Assembly: GCF_000701445.1 (NCBI RefSeq)
Contig: NZ_JNIX01000010.1
Location: 248,001 to 312,000 of the forward strand
DNA length: 64,000 bases
DNA from: Brevundimonas bacteroides DSM 4726
GTDB taxonomy: Bacteria; Pseudomonadota; Alphaproteobacteria; Caulobacterales; Caulobacteraceae
Direction of reading: 5' to 3'
Shown: in pieces, positions 16,397 to 24,422 of the stretch
Position numbering within the stretch: the first letter of the stretch is position 1
Layout: every line of letters starts with the position of its first letter
The notes under the pieces: generated by a model
Told to the model about the DNA's origin: nothing
The model's input: only the letters and a program-made list of their open reading frames with translations
Database searches by the model: none
Program-made: the position numbers and the translations under genes

Positions 16397-17521
16397 TCAG
16401 GCCGCGAGCGTGACGACGTCCGCGCGCTCGCGGCCCGACAGGCTGATCTCGAAGTCGGCCAGCAGATCCAGCAGTTCCTCGGCTGTCAGGCGGGGCTTTC
16501 CGGCCGCGGTGCGGAATCGCCAGAAGCTGACGATGTGCTGGACCGCGCCCAGCCGCTCCCCCAGCCGCGTGAACAGCAGCGGGGCGTCGCGCAGGAAGTC
16601 GCGGAACTGGGTCGGCTCGCCATTCTGGGTCATGGCGACAAAGGCCTCGTCATAGACCCGCAGCATGTCTGCGGCGGCCTCGCAGGTCAGGATGATCCGG
16701 CGATCGACGGCCTCTCGGGCGCGCTCAATGGCGATGTACTGGTCCGGCTCGGTCCGGCCATAGGGGCGGGCGCGCCGCACGCCGTCCAGCACCCCACCGA
16801 TGTCGCCGATCACGGACTGCAGTGCCCACTTGTAATAGAGAAAACCCTTCCAGCAGAAGACGCCCTCCTCGTACTCTTGCGGCTCCAGCTGGAGCGTGGC
16901 GCCCAGCGCGCTCATGTCCTCGCCGGGCGTGAAGGACATGATTTTGGCGGTCAGGCGCGCTACGGGGTTCTCAGCCGCGAGGTCGGCGTCGGGGCCCAGG
17001 CTGAGATCGACCAGCGGCCGAATTTCCTCGGCCACGAAGTCGGTCATGCGCGACAGGTCGGCCTCGGTCAGGTTGAAGTAGCAGGGGTCCGGAGCCAGGC
17101 CGTTGCGGCGCAGCTGCTCGCGCAGCAGGAAGGGGTCGAGCCCCGGCAGCTCGTCCATCAGAGCCAGCACATGTCGGTCCGGATGGGAGGGACCGATGCC
17201 GAAGGTCTCCTCCATCGTCCGGTCGTAGCCGATCTGATCGACGAAGACGTATCGCCCGCCGATGCGCAGGTCGCCGCCGTCGATCGGCAGGATGATCTTG
17301 GTGGCGACGTGGCGGCGGACGCGAAAGCGGTCGACCTCGTCGCGGCGCAGGCGATGCTTGAGGATCAGGGCGCGGTTCAGCGCGGGATGCTGAAACATCG
17401 GCGCGGCCTTCCAGCCCTCGGTTCCGCCATGCTCGTCCCAGACGCGCAGCAGGTTCAGCACACGGGCCGTGGACGCCGATTTCTTGAGGTTGGCGAGGTT
17501 GCGGACGGCGCGGTCAGTCAA
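16397..17521 (-). CDS. Conserved hypothetical protein, unknown function
   Basis: I do not recognise this 374-residue protein. It has no signal peptide or membrane segment and looks soluble and cytoplasmic. It begins with a basic helix-rich stretch and ends with a short helical region (LTAEELLDLLADFEIS). The middle contains scattered acidic and aromatic residues, including FCWKGFLYYKWAL. A TTG at 17521 was taken as the start because AGGAG lies 8 bases upstream and the frame before it has no family-like sequence. It converges on ahcY and diverges from the HIG_1 gene. Confidence 0.7.
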   Translation of the reverse strand: MTDRAVRNLANLKKSASTARVLNLLRVWDEHGGTEGWKAAPMFQHPALNRALILKHRLRRDEVDRFRVRRHVATKIILPIDGGDLRIGGRYVFVDQIGYDRTMEETFGIGPSHPDRHVLALMDELPGLDPFLLREQLRRNGLAPDPCYFNLTEADLSRMTDFVAEEIRPLVDLSLGPDADLAAENPVARLTAKIMSFTPGEDMSALGATLQLEPQEYEEGVFCWKGFLYYKWALQSVIGDIGGVLDGVRRARPYGRTEPDQYIAIERAREAVDRRIILTCEAAADMLRVYDEAFVAMTQNGEPTQFRDFLRDAPLLFTRLGERLGAVQHIVSFWRFRTAAGKPRLTAEELLDLLADFEISLSGRERADVVTLAA

Positions 17522-17654
17522 ACGGGAGGCTCCTGAAGACAGCCACCCTGCACGGCAAAGGTTGAAATGGCGGGGAGGAACGGGGTTAGCCGGGCGTGAA
17601 CGCCGCAGGCCGCCTCGCTGGCGCGCGCGATGCGACCGGCCTAGATAGGCGGCC

Positions 17655-17858
17655 ATGAGCGTGTTCGACATCCTGATCCTGGCCGCCATCGCGGCGGTGG
17701 CCATCACCCTGGGCTTCGGCATCCATGCCCTGTTCAAGGGCGGCGACTACGCCCGGTCGAACTCCAACAAACTGATGCGGCTGCGGGTCGCCCTGCAGGG
17801 AGTGGCCGTGCTGCTGCTGGTCATCGGCATGTGGTGGAAATCCACGCAAGGGTCCTGA
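17655..17858 (+). CDS. HIG_1-domain twin-transmembrane protein
   Basis: This 67-residue protein has two membrane helices (about 3-26 and 43-62) joined by a polar loop. The loop GGDYARSNSNKLMRLRV matches the HIG_1 (hypoxia-induced protein) signature. In mitochondria and some alphaproteobacteria such proteins associate with cytochrome oxidase; whether this one does is unknown. Its stop is 2 bases before the GTG start of the cobalamin adenosyltransferase gene, so the two are co-expressed. That pairing is common in alphaproteobacteria. Confidence 0.85.
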   Translation: MSVFDILILAAIAAVAITLGFGIHALFKGGDYARSNSNKLMRLRVALQGVAVLLLVIGMWWKSTQGS

Positions 17859-17860
17859 GC

Positions 17861-18433
17861 GTGGTCGTCCTGAACAAGATCTACACCCGTACCGGCGACG
17901 ACGGGGACACGGGCCTGGCATCCGGCGAACGCGTCTCCAAGAGCGATCCACGGGTGGAAGCCTATGGCACCGTCGACGAGCTGAACGCCGCCATCGGCGT
18001 GGCGCGGCTGCATGCCGGCCAGAACGACCGGATAGACGCCATGCTCAGCCGCATCCAGAACGAGCTGTTCGACCTGGGCGCCGATCTGGCGACGCCGCTC
18101 GACCCGCCCCCGGCCTGGGAGGCCCTGCGCATGGTCGACAGCCAGGTCGAGCGGCTGGAGGCCGAGATCGACTGGATGAACGAGAGCCTGAAGCCCTTGG
18201 ACAGCTTCATCTTGCCCGGCGGCTCGGCCCTGTCGGCGCACCTGCATCTGGCCCGCACCATCGCGCGACGTGCTGAGCGGGAGGCGATCCGGCTGGTGGA
18301 GACAGGCGCGGCGGTGACGCCCCAGGCGCTCCGGTATCTGAACCGGCTGTCGGATCACCTGTTCGTCGCCGCCCGCCGCGCCAACGCCAATGGCGCGGGC
18401 GACGTGAAATGGGTCCCCGGCGGGACGCGGTGA
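17861..18433 (+). CDS. Cob(I)alamin adenosyltransferase, PduO type
   Basis: This 190-residue enzyme transfers the adenosyl group of ATP to cob(I)alamin. The N-terminal ATP-binding motif KIYTRTGDDGDTGL (5-18) and the later FILPGGS and RRAEREAIRL segments are diagnostic of the PduO family. YLNRLSDHLFVAARRAN lies near the C-terminus. The GTG at 17861 is the best start: it gives the usual N-terminus just before KIYTRTG and follows the HIG_1 stop by 2 bases. The product, adenosylcobalamin, would serve B12-dependent enzymes encoded elsewhere. A palindromic repeat lies directly downstream. Confidence 0.92.
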   Translation: MVVLNKIYTRTGDDGDTGLASGERVSKSDPRVEAYGTVDELNAAIGVARLHAGQNDRIDAMLSRIQNELFDLGADLATPLDPPPAWEALRMVDSQVERLEAEIDWMNESLKPLDSFILPGGSALSAHLHLARTIARRAEREAIRLVETGAAVTPQALRYLNRLSDHLFVAARRANANGAGDVKWVPGGTR

Positions 18434-18435
18434 TC

Positions 18436-18596
18436 GTCTCCTCCCTGTCGCGCAGCGATGGGGAGGTGGATGCGAGCCCTTGCGAGCAGACGGAGAGGTT
18501 CTCGCTGACGCGAGATCGGGTCCGCGCGACGACCCCCTCCGTCTCTCCGCTTCGCTCCGAGCCACCTCCCCATCGGCTTCGCCGACAGGGAGGAGA
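18436..18596. repeat. Paired palindromic intergenic repeat, type 4 (CTCCTCCCTGTCG arms)
   Basis: The left arm (18436-18469) starts GTCTCCTCCCTGTCG and ends GGGGAGGTGG. The right arm (18562-18596) is its inverse, ending GACAGGGAGGAGAC. Each arm contains its own small hairpin with a GCGCAGCG or GGCTTCGCC centre. Between them are about 92 bases with a further inverted pair (CGGAGAGG and CCGTCTCTCCG). The element occupies most of the gap before mmsA. Confidence 0.7.
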
Positions 18597-18656
18597 CACA
18601 CCCAGCCCACCACGCTAAACCCCGCGCCAAAGATGGAAACTCCAGGAAGCCTGCCC

Positions 18657-20159
18657 ATGCGTAACATCGCCCACTTCATCGACGGCGCGTCGTTCACCGG
18701 CGCGTCCGGCCGTTTCGGCGACGTATTCAACCCCAACACGGGCGAGGTGCAGGCGCGCGTGCAGCTGGCGACCGAGGGCGAGGTCGATCGCGCGGTCCAG
18801 GCCGCCCAGGCCGCTTTCGAGGGCTGGTCCTCGACCAACCCCCAGCGCCGCGCGCGGGTCATGTTCGAGTTCAAGCGCCTGGTCGAGGCGAACATGAACG
18901 AGCTGGCCGAGATGCTGTCGTCCGAGCACGGCAAGGTCATCGCCGACGCCAAGGGCGACATCCAGCGCGGGCTGGAGGTCATCGAGTTCGCCTGCGGCAT
19001 CCCCCACGCCCTGAAGGGCGAGTACACCCAAGGGGCCGGCCCCGGCATCGACGTCTATTCGATGCGCCAGCCGCTGGGCGTCGTGTCGGGCATCACCCCG
19101 TTCAACTTCCCGGCCATGATCCCGATGTGGATGTTCGGGGTAGCCATCGCGGTCGGCAACACCTTCGTGCTGAAGCCGTCCGAGCGCGATCCGTCGGTGC
19201 CGGTGCGTCTGGCCGAGCTGTTGATGGAGGCCGGCGCGCCCGCAGGCGTGCTGAACGTCGTCCACGGCGACAAGGCGGCGGTCGACGCCATCCTGACCCA
19301 CCCGCTGATCCACGCGGTCAGCTTCGTCGGCTCGTCCGACATCGCCCACTACGTCTACCAGATGGGGGCGGCCAACAATAAGCGTGTCCAGGCCATGGGC
19401 GGGGCCAAGAACCACGGCATCGTCCTGCCCGACGCCGACATGGACCAGGTGATCAAGGACCTGTCGGGCGCCGCCTTCGGCTCGGCGGGCGAACGTTGCA
19501 TGGCCCTGCCGGTCGTCGTGCCGGTCGGTCAGAAGACGGCGGACGAGCTGCGCGAGCGCATGGTCGCCGAGATCGCCACGCTGCGGGTCGGCGTCTCGAC
19601 CGACGCCGGCGCCCACTATGGTCCGGTCGTCACCGCCCAGCACAAGGCCCGCGTCGAGGGCTGGATCGACCAGGGCGTCAGGGACGGCGCCGAACTGGTC
19701 GTCGACGGCCGGGGCTTCTCGTTGCAGGGCCACGAGAACGGCTACTTCGTCGGCCCGTCGCTGTTCGACCATGTCACGCCGGACATGGCCTCCTACAAGG
19801 AGGAGATCTTCGGGCCGGTGCTGCAGATCGTGCGGGCGAACAGCTTCGAGGAGGCGTTGGCCCTGCCCAGCAAGCATCAGTACGGCAACGGGGTGGCCAT
19901 CTTCACCCAGAACGGGCGGGCGGCGCGCGACTTCGCCGCCCGGGTCAATGTCGGCATGGTGGGGATCAATGTGCCGATCCCGGTGCCGGTCGCCTATCAC
20001 ACCTTCGGCGGCTGGAAGCGCTCGGCCTTCGGCGACACCAACCAGCACGGCATGGAAGGCGTGAAGTTCTTCACCAAGGTCAAGACGGTGACCGCCCGCT
20101 GGCCGGACAGCGAGCTGGAACACGCTGACTCCAGCTTCGTCATTCCAACGATGCGCTAG
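18657..20159 (+). CDS. mmsA: Methylmalonate-semialdehyde dehydrogenase (CoA-acylating)
   Basis: This 500-residue aldehyde dehydrogenase converts methylmalonate semialdehyde (valine breakdown) or malonate semialdehyde to propionyl-CoA or acetyl-CoA. The segment ITPFNFPAMIPMWMFG and the active-site GSAGERCMAL, with C281 as nucleophile, are typical of MmsA rather than other ALDHs. AGGAA precedes the ATG at 18657; an in-frame ATG 24 bases upstream has no clear ribosome-binding site. Its stop shares a CTAG with the stop of the convergent next gene. No other valine-pathway gene is adjacent. Confidence 0.93.
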   Translation: MRNIAHFIDGASFTGASGRFGDVFNPNTGEVQARVQLATEGEVDRAVQAAQAAFEGWSSTNPQRRARVMFEFKRLVEANMNELAEMLSSEHGKVIADAKGDIQRGLEVIEFACGIPHALKGEYTQGAGPGIDVYSMRQPLGVVSGITPFNFPAMIPMWMFGVAIAVGNTFVLKPSERDPSVPVRLAELLMEAGAPAGVLNVVHGDKAAVDAILTHPLIHAVSFVGSSDIAHYVYQMGAANNKRVQAMGGAKNHGIVLPDADMDQVIKDLSGAAFGSAGERCMALPVVVPVGQKTADELRERMVAEIATLRVGVSTDAGAHYGPVVTAQHKARVEGWIDQGVRDGAELVVDGRGFSLQGHENGYFVGPSLFDHVTPDMASYKEEIFGPVLQIVRANSFEEALALPSKHQYGNGVAIFTQNGRAARDFAARVNVGMVGINVPIPVPVAYHTFGGWKRSAFGDTNQHGMEGVKFFTKVKTVTARWPDSELEHADSSFVIPTMR

Positions 20160-21025
20160 ATCGTTCCCAAGGCGACAAAGGCCCGCGCCGCCGCGAAGTC
20201 CCCGGCCTCGAAGCGGGCCGTGGCGACGCTGCCGTCGCGGAACAGGAACTGGATCAGGAAGGGCTCGCGCGGGTCGAGCGCGGCGAGGGCCTCGGCTCCC
20301 GCGTCGGGGAAGCGCCAGGCTTCGCCCTGGGTGCGGCCTTCGACCAGGACGGAGGTGTCCGCCGCCTTGGTCCCCGCCGACCAGACCGTGCGACGCTGGG
20401 CCTCGGGCGGCAGGGTCCCGATCCCGGCGGGCGTCAGCCAGGGGCGGGCAGCCAGCGACGGATCGCGCATGACGATGCGGGCGGCATAGGGCCGGGGCCG
20501 TCCGACGAACGACACCACGGCCGACAGGGCTTCGCGTCCCTCGGCGTCCGCCACCAGACCAAAGGTCACCGGCGACGCCCCGGTCATCGACGCCTGCATC
20601 AGCCGCCAGCGCGGCTCGGCAGAGCGAAGGCGATTGGCGCTCCATTCGGCGCGGGTGCCGGGAAAACTCATGCGCGGCGTGCGGGCCCAGCCCTGGAAGG
20701 CGTCGGTCACCCGGTCGCGGACGACGACGAGCTCCGGATTGCGGCAGGACACCTCGGCCGCGCGCGCTCGCGCCCGGCGTGCGGTGGCCGTCAGATCGGC
20801 CTCGGTGGCACCGGATCGCAGGGCCGCGCCATGGGCCTGGAGCGTCGCCGCCGACAGGGCGCCGGCGACCGGGGCGGCGAACAGGCGGCACTTCTCATGC
20901 GCCGCCAGAACGAAGGCGCGATCGTAGTAGGTTCCGGTCACGGCCCAGCCGACGGCGGGCGCCAGCGCGCTCGACGCAGCGAGCACGGCCGCGATGGCGA
21001 TCTGGCGGATTTGGCCTATCCTCAT
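20156..21025 (-). CDS. Exported hypothetical protein
   Basis: This 289-residue protein has a cleavable signal sequence (about 1-28, ending GWAV). I do not recognise a family. An alpha-helical, Ala/Arg-rich region (about 35-110) with two cysteines is followed by a beta-rich C-terminal half (about 140-289). No catalytic motif is evident. Periplasmic location is inferred from the signal. It converges on mmsA with a 4-base CTAG overlap and diverges from the DUF1491 gene. Confidence 0.65.
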   Translation of the reverse strand: MRIGQIRQIAIAAVLAASSALAPAVGWAVTGTYYDRAFVLAAHEKCRLFAAPVAGALSAATLQAHGAALRSGATEADLTATARRARARAAEVSCRNPELVVVRDRVTDAFQGWARTPRMSFPGTRAEWSANRLRSAEPRWRLMQASMTGASPVTFGLVADAEGREALSAVVSFVGRPRPYAARIVMRDPSLAARPWLTPAGIGTLPPEAQRRTVWSAGTKAADTSVLVEGRTQGEAWRFPDAGAEALAALDPREPFLIQFLFRDGSVATARFEAGDFAAARAFVALGTI

Positions 21026-21081
21026 GCTCCGACCCTAGGCCCGCCGGCCTTGCGGTCCCGTTTGCGATCAGGGTTAGCGAT

Positions 21082-21411
21082 TTGCTTCTGAACTCGGACC
21101 TGTGGGTCTCCGCCCTGATCCGCCGCGCCCAAATCGAAGGCGCCAATGCAACCGTCGTGCGCCGGGGCGACGCGCGCGCGGGGACCGTGATCGTCAAGGC
21201 CTATGACACCTCGACGCGGCAGGCCCGGCTGTTCACCGAGGCCTTCGGGCCGGACGGCGACCGGTTGTGGATCCAGCCGGTGACGGGCGCGGAGAGCGAA
21301 CTGGACGCCTATATCGAGCGCCAGCGTGGATACGATCCCGACATCTGGGTGGTGGAGGTCGAGGACCGGCAGGGGCGGCATTTCATCACGGAGACCGTGG
21401 CTCCCGACTGA
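21082..21411 (+). CDS. DUF1491 family protein
   Basis: This roughly 109-residue protein matches DUF1491, small alphaproteobacterial proteins of unknown function. The signature is visible as DLWVSALIRRAQ near the N-terminus, a VVRRGDARAGTVIVK block, and WVVEVEDRQGRHFI at the end. The start is uncertain: the TTG at 21082 gives the expected N-terminus just before the conserved LNSDLWVSA. The gene lies between a divergent exported protein and a YdeI-like gene 27 bases downstream. Confidence 0.8.
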   Translation: MLLNSDLWVSALIRRAQIEGANATVVRRGDARAGTVIVKAYDTSTRQARLFTEAFGPDGDRLWIQPVTGAESELDAYIERQRGYDPDIWVVEVEDRQGRHFITETVAPD

Positions 21412-21438
21412 GCCACAGAGGCTGGCGGGAGGCGGCGC

Positions 21439-21963
21439 ATGGACTTCTTTCCCTACGGCTTTGAGACCCGGATCGCGCACCACGATCTGGGGACCTATCG
21501 CTACACCGTTGTCTGGCTGAACGAGGACATCGCCGCCGAGCTGCCTTTCAACGACCAGCCGCGCCTGCGCATCGCAGGCGAGGTGGCTGATGTGCCGATC
21601 GAGGGCGCGTGGCAGCCGAGCCGGGGCCGCTGGTACCTGATGCTGGGCAAGCCGCTGCTCAAGGCGGCGGGCAAGGGCGTCGGTGACGAGGTGGAGGTGC
21701 GCTTCCGCCTGGCCCCGCCCGACGACCTGGCTCTGCCCGAGGCGCTGGAGCGGGCGCTGGACGCCGACCCTCAGGCGCGGGCCGCGTTCGAGATGCAGAC
21801 GATCGGCAAGCAGCGGGCGCTGGCCCATCGCGTGGGCTCGGCCAAGGGGCCAAACACCATCGCCAAACGGGTCACGGAAATCCTCAACGCGCTCGCCGGA
21901 CGCGACGAGCCGACGCTGTCGCGGTTGCGGCTGGTCGTGCCAGACCCGGTCGCAAATCCTTAA
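21439..21963 (+). CDS. DUF1905/YdeI-like protein
   Basis: This 174-residue protein has an N-terminal DUF1905 beta-barrel-like region (about 10-95, including YRYTVVWLNEDIAAELPF and GRWYLMLGKPL). A C-terminal YdeI-type helical region follows (about 100-150). The C-terminal basic stretch KQRALAHRVGSAKGPNTIAK resembles the YdeI/OmpD-associated family. Function is unknown; some relatives are linked to resistance to antimicrobial peptides. A GGCGGGAGGC stretch lies just upstream of the ATG. Confidence 0.75.
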   Translation: MDFFPYGFETRIAHHDLGTYRYTVVWLNEDIAAELPFNDQPRLRIAGEVADVPIEGAWQPSRGRWYLMLGKPLLKAAGKGVGDEVEVRFRLAPPDDLALPEALERALDADPQARAAFEMQTIGKQRALAHRVGSAKGPNTIAKRVTEILNALAGRDEPTLSRLRLVVPDPVANP

Positions 21964-22049
21964 GGACGTTCGGGAACGGAACCGAAAACCACCTCGGCGT
22001 AGGGTCAGCGGTGTCGGCGAGAAGCGTCGGCGTCAGGCGAGTGCCCTTC

Positions 22050-22430
22050 ATGCTGTTTCTCATGAACGACGTCGTGTTCGACCTGGACGAGGCCTGCCCG
22101 GTCACGGCCGCCGACGCGCGCCGGTTCGAGAAGCTGGGCTTCGACTATCTGATGGAGCTGGGCTGCGAGCTGTTCGCCGAGGACCCGATGCTGCACCGGA
22201 ACGACCCGGAGCGCGCGCGCCGCCTGGCCTGGCTGATCCACGACCGCAGCCCGGACGTGAACGCCGCCCTGTTCGCCGCGCCCGAGACCGACTGCGATCC
22301 GGCCCTGGTCGAGCCCCAGTTCTGCGCCCTGCCGACGGCGGTGCTGCGCCAGTTGATGACGCGCGCAAAGAAGGGCCTGCTCGACGCCGTCAGCGCCGAC
22401 CGCGCCGTCTGGGGCCGCATGGCGGCCTAG
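22050..22430 (+). CDS. Conserved hypothetical protein
   Basis: This 126-residue, acidic, soluble protein belongs to no family I can name. It starts MLFLMNDVVFDLDEA and ends with a basic helix (AVLRQLMTRAKKGLLDAV). Four cysteines are spread through the sequence without a metal-binding pattern. The ATG at 22050 was preferred over an upstream GTG because the hydrophobic start followed by an acidic stretch looks like a genuine N-terminus. It converges with a small membrane-protein gene 15 bases downstream. Confidence 0.65.
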   Translation: MLFLMNDVVFDLDEACPVTAADARRFEKLGFDYLMELGCELFAEDPMLHRNDPERARRLAWLIHDRSPDVNAALFAAPETDCDPALVEPQFCALPTAVLRQLMTRAKKGLLDAVSADRAVWGRMAA

Positions 22431-22445
22431 GCTGCCCTTCGCCGC

Positions 22446-22607
22446 CTAGAAGATCAGGCGGAACAGCAGATGCACCGCCACGCCGGCCGCGGCGATGACC
22501 GCGAACCCGGTGATGACACAGATCGAGGGGTGGGGACCGTCTTCCGACGTCGTCCGGTCTTGATGCCGGGCGCTCGAAACGCGGTCCGCCGGATGCAGCG
22601 AAGCCAT
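22446..22607 (-). CDS. Small single-span membrane protein
   Basis: This 53-residue protein has a polar, charged N-terminus (1-27) and one hydrophobic helix (about 29-52, CVITGFAVIAAAGVAVHLLF). AAGGAA lies about 6 bases before the ATG, which supports translation. No family is recognised. The region upstream (22608-22765) also contains the promoter of the divergent gluzincin gene. Confidence 0.55.
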   Translation of the reverse strand: MASLHPADRVSSARHQDRTTSEDGPHPSICVITGFAVIAAAGVAVHLLFRLIF

Positions 22608-22700
22608 GGTCGTTTCCTTCTTCCCTGCGGCGCCCAGATGCGTGTCCGAAGCGTCTCGCACGAGGAGCATGACTCCAAAGACCCTGTTTGGCGAGGGGCT

Positions 22701-22730
22701 TTGACACAAGCCTGTCACAACCCTCTGTGA
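22701..22730 (+). promoter_or_regulatory. Promoter with two interleaved palindromes before the gluzincin gene
   Basis: TTGACA at 22701 is a good -35. Overlapping it is TGACA-N6-TGTCA (22702-22717), and next TCACA-N6-TGTGA (22715-22730). The second is the inverse arrangement of a CRP-type site. Regulation is possible but no regulator is identified. Confidence 0.35.
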
Positions 22731-22765
22731 TCAGGTGACGCCAGTTCGCCCGTGAGAGTTGCACC

Positions 22766-24376
22766 ATGCGTCGCCTGTCGAGCCTCGTCCTCGCCGCCAT
22801 TGTTCTGATTGGCTCAGCTGGACCCGCCCTGGCGGAGTGGCGGCGGGCGGAGAGCCGCAACTTCATCGTCTACTCGGACGGACGCGAGGGCGCGCTCCGG
22901 GAATACGTGAGAAACCTGGAGATATTCGACACAGCGTTGCGCACCGTACTGCCTGTCGAGGACGGTCCAATTCGCAAACTGCCGATCTATCTGGTCGGCG
23001 GACGTCAGGCTGTGGGACAGATCCATCCGTACCTCCAGCGCAACGTCGGTGGCGTCTACATTGCCACGTCCGAGGACATCTTCGCTGTCGCGATCCGCAA
23101 CATCGACGAAGACATCCTACGGCACGAATACGTGCATCACTTCATGCTGCAGAACTTCACTGCGGCCTATCCAGCCTGGCTGGTGGAGGGTTTCGCCGAG
23201 TACTACGCCGCCACAGAAATCGAGGACGGTGCGGTCACCTTCGGAGCTTTCAATCTGGGCCGGGTCGCCCAGCTGTCTCGGGGCGACTGGTTACCCATCG
23301 AGGAGCTGCTGACCCTGCGGGGCGACCAAGTGCGAGGCGGAGACCGCTACACCTACTATCCCGTCGACTGGCTGATGACCCACTGGTTCCTGAGTGATCC
23401 GGAACGCAGCCGCCAGTTGCAGGCCTATGTCGACGATGTCGGCCGGGGGACGCCGTCCGTCGAGGCCATGCAGGGAGCCACCAGCCTGACACCCGATCAG
23501 ATTCGACGCGAGTTGACGCGGTATTTCTCCGGCCGCGTGCTAAAGCGTGAGTTGAGCCGCGACTTCCCGGAACCTGAGATCACGGTGACCCGCCTGAGCC
23601 CGGCGGCCGACGATCTGCTGCTGATTAACCAGCGCCTGAAGATCGCCACGCCCGAGGCCGACCGCGCGGGTGTCGTGACCGAAGTTCGTCGCCGGGCTGC
23701 GCGCCACGGCGACGACCCGTTGGCCCTGCTGGCGCTTGGCCACGCAGAACTGCATTTCGGCGATCCAGAGGCGGGCGTGGCGTCACTGACCCGGCTGCTA
23801 GAGCTGCAGCCCAACCATGTCGAAGCGCTACAGCTAATGGCGACCCATCATCTGCGCCTGGCGCGGGAAAGCTCCGACGGTCGTGCGACCCAGCTCAATC
23901 AGGCGATCCGGCTTCTGGGCCGCGCCTATCAAGCTGATCCCGAGAACTATCACACCCTCATGCTGCTGGGGCAGGCGAGGGAGGGCGCGCCCGGCTATCC
24001 GACCGAGAACGACCTGATCACGTGGCAGACGGCCTTTGACTTGGCCCCCCAGCTGGCCAACACACGGCTCGGGTTCGCCCGCGCCCTCATGCAGGCGAAC
24101 CGGCCCGAGGAAGCGGCTGCGATCCTGCCGGCGCTGGCCAACGCGCCGCACGGCGGTCCGGCCGCCGAGGCAGCACAAGACCTCCTCACGCGAGCCGAGA
24201 ACGGTCAGGCCCCGCTTTCCCAGGAAGAGATCGACGCTGCAGGCGACCGTCAGTCGCGCGAAACGCCCGACACGCCCGAGCCTGGCGAAGGGGCGGAGGG
24301 TGACACGCCAAACCCCGAGCCGGACGCCGAGCCGGAGGAGCCGCAATCCGAAGAGTCCTTCCCCCCGCCCGCGTGA
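22766..24376 (+). CDS. Exported gluzincin-like metallopeptidase with TPR-like repeats
   Basis: This 536-residue protein has a signal peptide (1-23, ending ALA-EW). A peptidase-MA-like domain (about 25-200) carries the zinc motif H120-E121-x-x-H124, with a third-ligand region WLVEGFAEYYA (E141 or E145). Residues about 285-455 are helical and TPR-like (HGDDPLALLALGHAELHFGD, LLELQPNHVEALQLMATHHL). The C-terminal 60 residues are Pro/Glu-rich and likely disordered. Cleavage of periplasmic substrates is inferred. The gene stands alone before prfC, with a regulated-looking promoter. Confidence 0.75.
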   Translation: MRRLSSLVLAAIVLIGSAGPALAEWRRAESRNFIVYSDGREGALREYVRNLEIFDTALRTVLPVEDGPIRKLPIYLVGGRQAVGQIHPYLQRNVGGVYIATSEDIFAVAIRNIDEDILRHEYVHHFMLQNFTAAYPAWLVEGFAEYYAATEIEDGAVTFGAFNLGRVAQLSRGDWLPIEELLTLRGDQVRGGDRYTYYPVDWLMTHWFLSDPERSRQLQAYVDDVGRGTPSVEAMQGATSLTPDQIRRELTRYFSGRVLKRELSRDFPEPEITVTRLSPAADDLLLINQRLKIATPEADRAGVVTEVRRRAARHGDDPLALLALGHAELHFGDPEAGVASLTRLLELQPNHVEALQLMATHHLRLARESSDGRATQLNQAIRLLGRAYQADPENYHTLMLLGQAREGAPGYPTENDLITWQTAFDLAPQLANTRLGFARALMQANRPEEAAAILPALANAPHGGPAAEAAQDLLTRAENGQAPLSQEEIDAAGDRQSRETPDTPEPGEGAEGDTPNPEPDAEPEEPQSEESFPPPA

Positions 24377-24422
24377 CTTTCCACGCCGCGCGCGCTACCT
24401 CGCGCCGCCCACCGGATAAGCC

